Assembly: GCA_947088195.1 (NCBI GenBank)
Contig: CAMUFS010000022.1
Span: forward strand, 1-17,347
Length of the DNA: 17,347 nucleotides
Direction: 5' to 3'
Source of the DNA: an uncultured Clostridia bacterium
Lineage (GTDB): Bacteria > Bacillota > Clostridia > Lachnospirales > Lachnospiraceae
The translations under genes and the position numbers were made by a program. Below the pieces are notes generated by a model. It had not been told where the DNA came from, did not search any database, and saw nothing but the letters and a program-made list of their open reading frames with translations. Positions 14,549 to 17,347 of the stretch are shown one piece after another (within the stretch, counting starts at the first letter, position 1; every line of letters starts with the position of its first letter).

Positions 14549-15826
14549 ATGGTAAGAGCGATCGTTGGCGCCAACTGGGGCGACGAGGGAAAAGGTAAGA
14601 TAACAGATATGCTCGCTAAGGAGTCGGATATTATTATCCGCTTTCAGGGAGGGAGCAACGCAGGGCATACAATTATAAATGATTATGGTAAATTTGCGCT
14701 GCATCTGCTTCCTTCTGGCGTGTTTTATGGACATACAACAAGCATTATCGGCAATGGAGTGGCATTAAATATTCCATATTTATTAAAAGAGATCCACGAG
14801 CTAGAAAGCAAAGGTGTGCCGACACCGAAGATTCTGGTATCAGACCGGGCACAGATCATGATGCCATACCATATTCTTCTGGATACTTACGAGGAGGCAA
14901 GGCTTGCAGGAAAATCCTTTGGTTCCACAAAATCTGGCATTGCGCCATTTTATTCTGATAAATATGCCAAAATTGGTTTTCAGGTAAGTGAGCTGTTTGA
15001 CGAAGAGTACCTGAAAGAGAAGGTTGAGCGTGTCTGTGAATTAAAGAATGTATTGTTTGAGCATCTGTATCATCAGCCTAAGCTGAATCCAGATGAGATA
15101 TTTAAGACATTGTTAGAATATAGAGATATGATAAAGCCTTATGTCTGTGATGTTTCTTCTTATCTATATCATGCGATAAAAGAAGGAAAGAATATTTTTT
15201 TGGAGGGGCAGCTTGGTTCCCTAAAGGATCCCGATCATGGCATTTATCCAATGGTGACATCTTCTTCTACGCTGGCGGCATATGGCGCGATCGGCGCAGG
15301 AATACCACCATATGAAATAAAGAATATCACAGCGGTGGTAAAGGCATATTCTAGTGCTGTGGGTGCAGGTGCATTTGTGTCAGAGATATTTGGAGAAGAG
15401 GCAGATGAATTGAGAAATCGCGGCGGCGATGGCGGCGAGTTTGGCGTTACAACCGGAAGACCAAGACGCATGGGCTGGTTTGATGCAGTGGCAACCCGCT
15501 ATGGATGCAGAATCCAGGGTGCGACCGAGGTAGCGCTTACGGTTTTGGATGTGTTGGGCTATTTAGACGAGCTTCCAATCTGTGTGGGATATGAAATTGA
15601 CGGAGCTGTGACAAAAGATTTCCCCACAACTGTGGAGCTGGCGAAGGCAAAGCCTGTATATAAAAAGCTTCCCGGCTGGAAATGTGAGATTCGCGGCATT
15701 AGAAATTATGAGGAGCTACCACAGGCATGTAAGAATTACATTGATGAGATAGAGCGCGAGATCGGTGTTCCGATCACAATGGTTTCGAATGGACCGGGAA
15801 GAGATGAAATTATAAAAAGAAAATAA
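14549..15826 (+). CDS. purA: Adenylosuccinate synthetase
   Basis: A 425-residue cytoplasmic enzyme that joins IMP and aspartate with GTP to form adenylosuccinate, the first step from IMP to AMP. The N-terminal MVRAIVGANWGDEGKGK is the family's phosphate-binding signature, with the catalytic Asp in WGDEGKGK. QGGSNAGHTI, the FGSTKSGIAPFYSDKYAK stretch and GEFGVTTGRPRRMGWFD (GTP/aspartate side) all follow in order. Length is normal. The start is chosen from the GGAGG site and the promoter at 14438-14466; an N-terminal extension of 39 codons to ATG 14432 is open but untranscribed in this model. deoC begins 16 nt after the stop, so the two are likely co-transcribed. Confidence 0.97.
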   Translation: MVRAIVGANWGDEGKGKITDMLAKESDIIIRFQGGSNAGHTIINDYGKFALHLLPSGVFYGHTTSIIGNGVALNIPYLLKEIHELESKGVPTPKILVSDRAQIMMPYHILLDTYEEARLAGKSFGSTKSGIAPFYSDKYAKIGFQVSELFDEEYLKEKVERVCELKNVLFEHLYHQPKLNPDEIFKTLLEYRDMIKPYVCDVSSYLYHAIKEGKNIFLEGQLGSLKDPDHGIYPMVTSSSTLAAYGAIGAGIPPYEIKNITAVVKAYSSAVGAGAFVSEIFGEEADELRNRGGDGGEFGVTTGRPRRMGWFDAVATRYGCRIQGATEVALTVLDVLGYLDELPICVGYEIDGAVTKDFPTTVELAKAKPVYKKLPGWKCEIRGIRNYEELPQACKNYIDEIEREIGVPITMVSNGPGRDEIIKRK

Positions 15827-15842
15827 GGGAGCGGTTGACAGA

Positions 15843-16493
15843 ATGAGGTTTGAGAAATACTTTGATCATACCATGTTAAAGCCAGACGCTTCCAAGGAAG
15901 AGATTCTTAAGCTGTGCACAGAGGCATTGCAATATAATTTTGCCTCTGTGTGCGTCAATGCATATCGCACGGCTCTTGCAGCGGAGAAGCTCAAGGGCAG
16001 TGCGGTAAAAGTATGCACAGTAATAGGGTTTCCGCTAGGTGCGTCGCCCACGCGGGTAAAAGTTTATGAAACAGAAGAGGCGGTGAGGGATGGCGCGCAG
16101 GAGATCGATATGGTGCTCAATATCGGTGCACTGAAAGATCGTGCTTATCATGAAGTACGCCAAGAGATAAAAGAAGTGAAAAAAGCCTGCGGCAATGTAC
16201 TACTTAAAGTGATTATAGAAACATGTCTTTTAACAGACGAAGAAAAGGAAAAGGCATGTGAATTATCTGTGGAGGCAGGTGCAGATTATGTAAAAACCTC
16301 TACTGGATTTTCATCGGGAGGGGCCACTGTGGAGGATGTTGCTCTTATGCGGCGCACAGTTGGAAAACGAGCAGGAGTGAAGGCATCAGGAGGAATCCGT
16401 GACAGGCAGACCGCTGAGGCCATGATAAAGGCAGGTGCAGACCGCCTTGGCACCAGTGCCACAATTAAAATAGTAGAGAGCACCATACAATAA
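15843..16493 (+). CDS. deoC: Deoxyribose-phosphate aldolase
   Basis: A 216-residue class I aldolase that splits 2-deoxyribose 5-phosphate into glyceraldehyde 3-phosphate and acetaldehyde, letting deoxynucleosides feed central metabolism. All key residues are seen: Schiff-base Lys K151 in DYVKTSTGF, D89 in EIDMVLNIG, and K180 in VKASGGIR. The N-terminal FDHTMLKPDAS is typical. Length fits the short bacterial form. A GGGAG site upstream of ATG 15843 is adequate, and the gene follows purA by 16 nt. It is more often found with deoxynucleoside salvage genes (deoA, deoD, pdp), so the purA link is a little unusual. Confidence 0.96.
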   Translation: MRFEKYFDHTMLKPDASKEEILKLCTEALQYNFASVCVNAYRTALAAEKLKGSAVKVCTVIGFPLGASPTRVKVYETEEAVRDGAQEIDMVLNIGALKDRAYHEVRQEIKEVKKACGNVLLKVIIETCLLTDEEKEKACELSVEAGADYVKTSTGFSSGGATVEDVALMRRTVGKRAGVKASGGIRDRQTAEAMIKAGADRLGTSATIKIVESTIQ

Positions 16494-16517
16494 AACCAGA
16501 ATAAGCAGGGGAAAGCG

Positions 16518-17129
16518 ATGAAGGAAATAACAACGATAGTGTTTGATATCGGAAATGTACTTGCCGGATTTGACTGGAGAACATATCTTCAGAAATTTGG
16601 ATTTTCAGAGGAGACAGAGGAACGGATAGCCAAGGCAACCTTTCTGGGAGAGAATTGGAGAGAGGTGGATCGAGGCGCAAAGACAGATGAGGAGATTTAC
16701 AAAGATTGTCTAAGTGAGATTCCTGATCTGGAAGAGGAACTTTCCCTTGTGTGGGAGGGACGCACTAGCATAGTAAAAGAATATCCATATGCCTCAGAAT
16801 GGATTCAATCGCTGAAGGAAAAGGGGTATCGGGTGTATATTCTATCTAATTATGGGGAAACGACTTTTGCAGAGGCAAGAAGGACCTTTTCTTTTCTACA
16901 ATATCCCGATGGAATGGTGATATCTTACGAGATCAAACATGTAAAGCCAGAACGGGAGATCTATGAAGAACTGATCAAACGATACCATATTGTTCCAGAA
17001 CAGACGGTATTTATTGATGACCTTACTGTAAATATAGAAGCAGCACAGAAGATGGGATTTCAGACAATACTATTTACCTCGAAAGAAGAGGTGGAAAGAC
17101 AGTTAGAAAATATGTTGGATATGTTTTAA
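16518..17129 (+). CDS. HAD superfamily phosphatase (subfamily IA, YihX-like)
   Basis: A 203-residue haloacid dehalogenase-type hydrolase. Motif I is VFDIGNVL with the nucleophile D10; the FDxGNV form, without the usual second Asp, is typical of the YihX/epoxide-hydrolase-N-like branch. Motif II is ILSNYG, motif III Lys is in HVKPEREIY, and motif IV is FIDDLTVN. A helical cap lies at about 16-80. YihX of E. coli removes phosphate from glucose 1-phosphate; the substrate here is unknown. AGGGGAA precedes ATG 16518 and the gap to deoC is 24 nt, so it is probably the third gene of the purA operon. A role in sugar or nucleotide phosphate turnover is inference. Confidence 0.88.
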   Translation: MKEITTIVFDIGNVLAGFDWRTYLQKFGFSEETEERIAKATFLGENWREVDRGAKTDEEIYKDCLSEIPDLEEELSLVWEGRTSIVKEYPYASEWIQSLKEKGYRVYILSNYGETTFAEARRTFSFLQYPDGMVISYEIKHVKPEREIYEELIKRYHIVPEQTVFIDDLTVNIEAAQKMGFQTILFTSKEEVERQLENMLDMF

Positions 17130-17156
17130 GCAAAATTTATAATTATTTTTGAGATA

Positions 17157-17188
17157 GGTCCGTAGGGCTAAACTACATATGTTCTTTG
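17157..17188. repeat. Direct repeat, copy A
   Basis: This 32-nt segment matches 17284-17315 at 25 of 32 positions (shared GGTCCG, AAACTA, ATAT and CTT blocks). It lies in the loop of a stem GAGATAGGTCC (17151-17161) with GGATCTGTCTC (17192-17202). The stem might help end the purA operon, but it lacks a T run. The region 17130-17347 contains no gene that I can support. Confidence 0.5.
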
Positions 17189-17283
17189 GGTGGATCTGTC
17201 TCGAACATGATTCTCCTATTACAAATAAGCGATAACTATAGTTCGTGCAAAATGTAATTTTGTATCATTATTTTTTGAAGAGG

Positions 17284-17315
17284 GGTCCGCAGCGCCAAAC
17301 TATATATATCCTTCG
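17284..17315. repeat. Direct repeat, copy B
   Basis: The second copy lies 127 nt after copy A, near the right edge. Most of the seven differences are transitions. The following CACCGCGCTCTCGC is GC-rich, unlike the AT-rich surroundings, so the element may continue beyond the window. I do not recognise the family. Confidence 0.5.
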
Positions 17316-17347
17316 TCACCGCGCTCTCGCTTAGTGAAAAACGTAAT

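Overview
The window looks like chromosome from a low-to-moderate GC Firmicute, most likely a member of the Lachnospiraceae (Clostridia). Supporting signs are strong AGGAGG-type ribosome sites, a valS T-box leader, a SigV/RsiV pair, a choline-binding-type wall protein, and a block of large family-restricted unknown proteins that I recall as the Lachnospiraceae DUF5717/DUF5716 families (recalled, not searched). No genus is claimed. There are no tRNA, rRNA, CRISPR or transposase genes.

Layout. (1) 3-269: the end of a polysaccharide deacetylase. (2) 289-8480: a near-perfect housekeeping promoter, then five same-strand genes with gaps of roughly 19-52 nt. These are an alkaline-phosphatase/NPP-fold phosphodiesterase, a 1203-residue beta/alpha-repeat protein, a degenerate actin/Hsp70-like protein, a TPR protein and a two-TM coiled-coil membrane protein. 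The last four look like one undescribed chaperone- or scaffold-like membrane system and are the best candidate for novel biology here. (3) 8522-11713: promoter, valine T-box riboswitch, a leader carrying two copies of a structured repeat, valS and its terminator. (4) 11726-13271: a third diverged copy of the structured repeat, a SigV-type ECF promoter, the ECF sigma factor and its RsiV-like anti-sigma factor (in Bacillus, a lysozyme-sensing envelope stress switch). (5) 13379-14299, minus strand: a secreted choline-binding-repeat protein whose frame continues past a single TAG into a second domain. (6) 14438-17129: promoter, purA, deoC and a HAD phosphatase, apparently one nucleotide/sugar-phosphate operon. 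(7) 17130-17347: non-coding sequence with a pair of diverged direct repeats.

The most notable non-coding signal is the repeat at 8844-8899, 8932-8987 and 11726-11761. The three copies share a fixed architecture (outer stem, 11-nt purine-rich bulge, inner hairpin with a CTAAC loop), while the stem sequences change in ways that keep pairing. The most notable coding oddities are the TAG-split wall protein and the Hsp70-like protein with eroded nucleotide-binding motifs.
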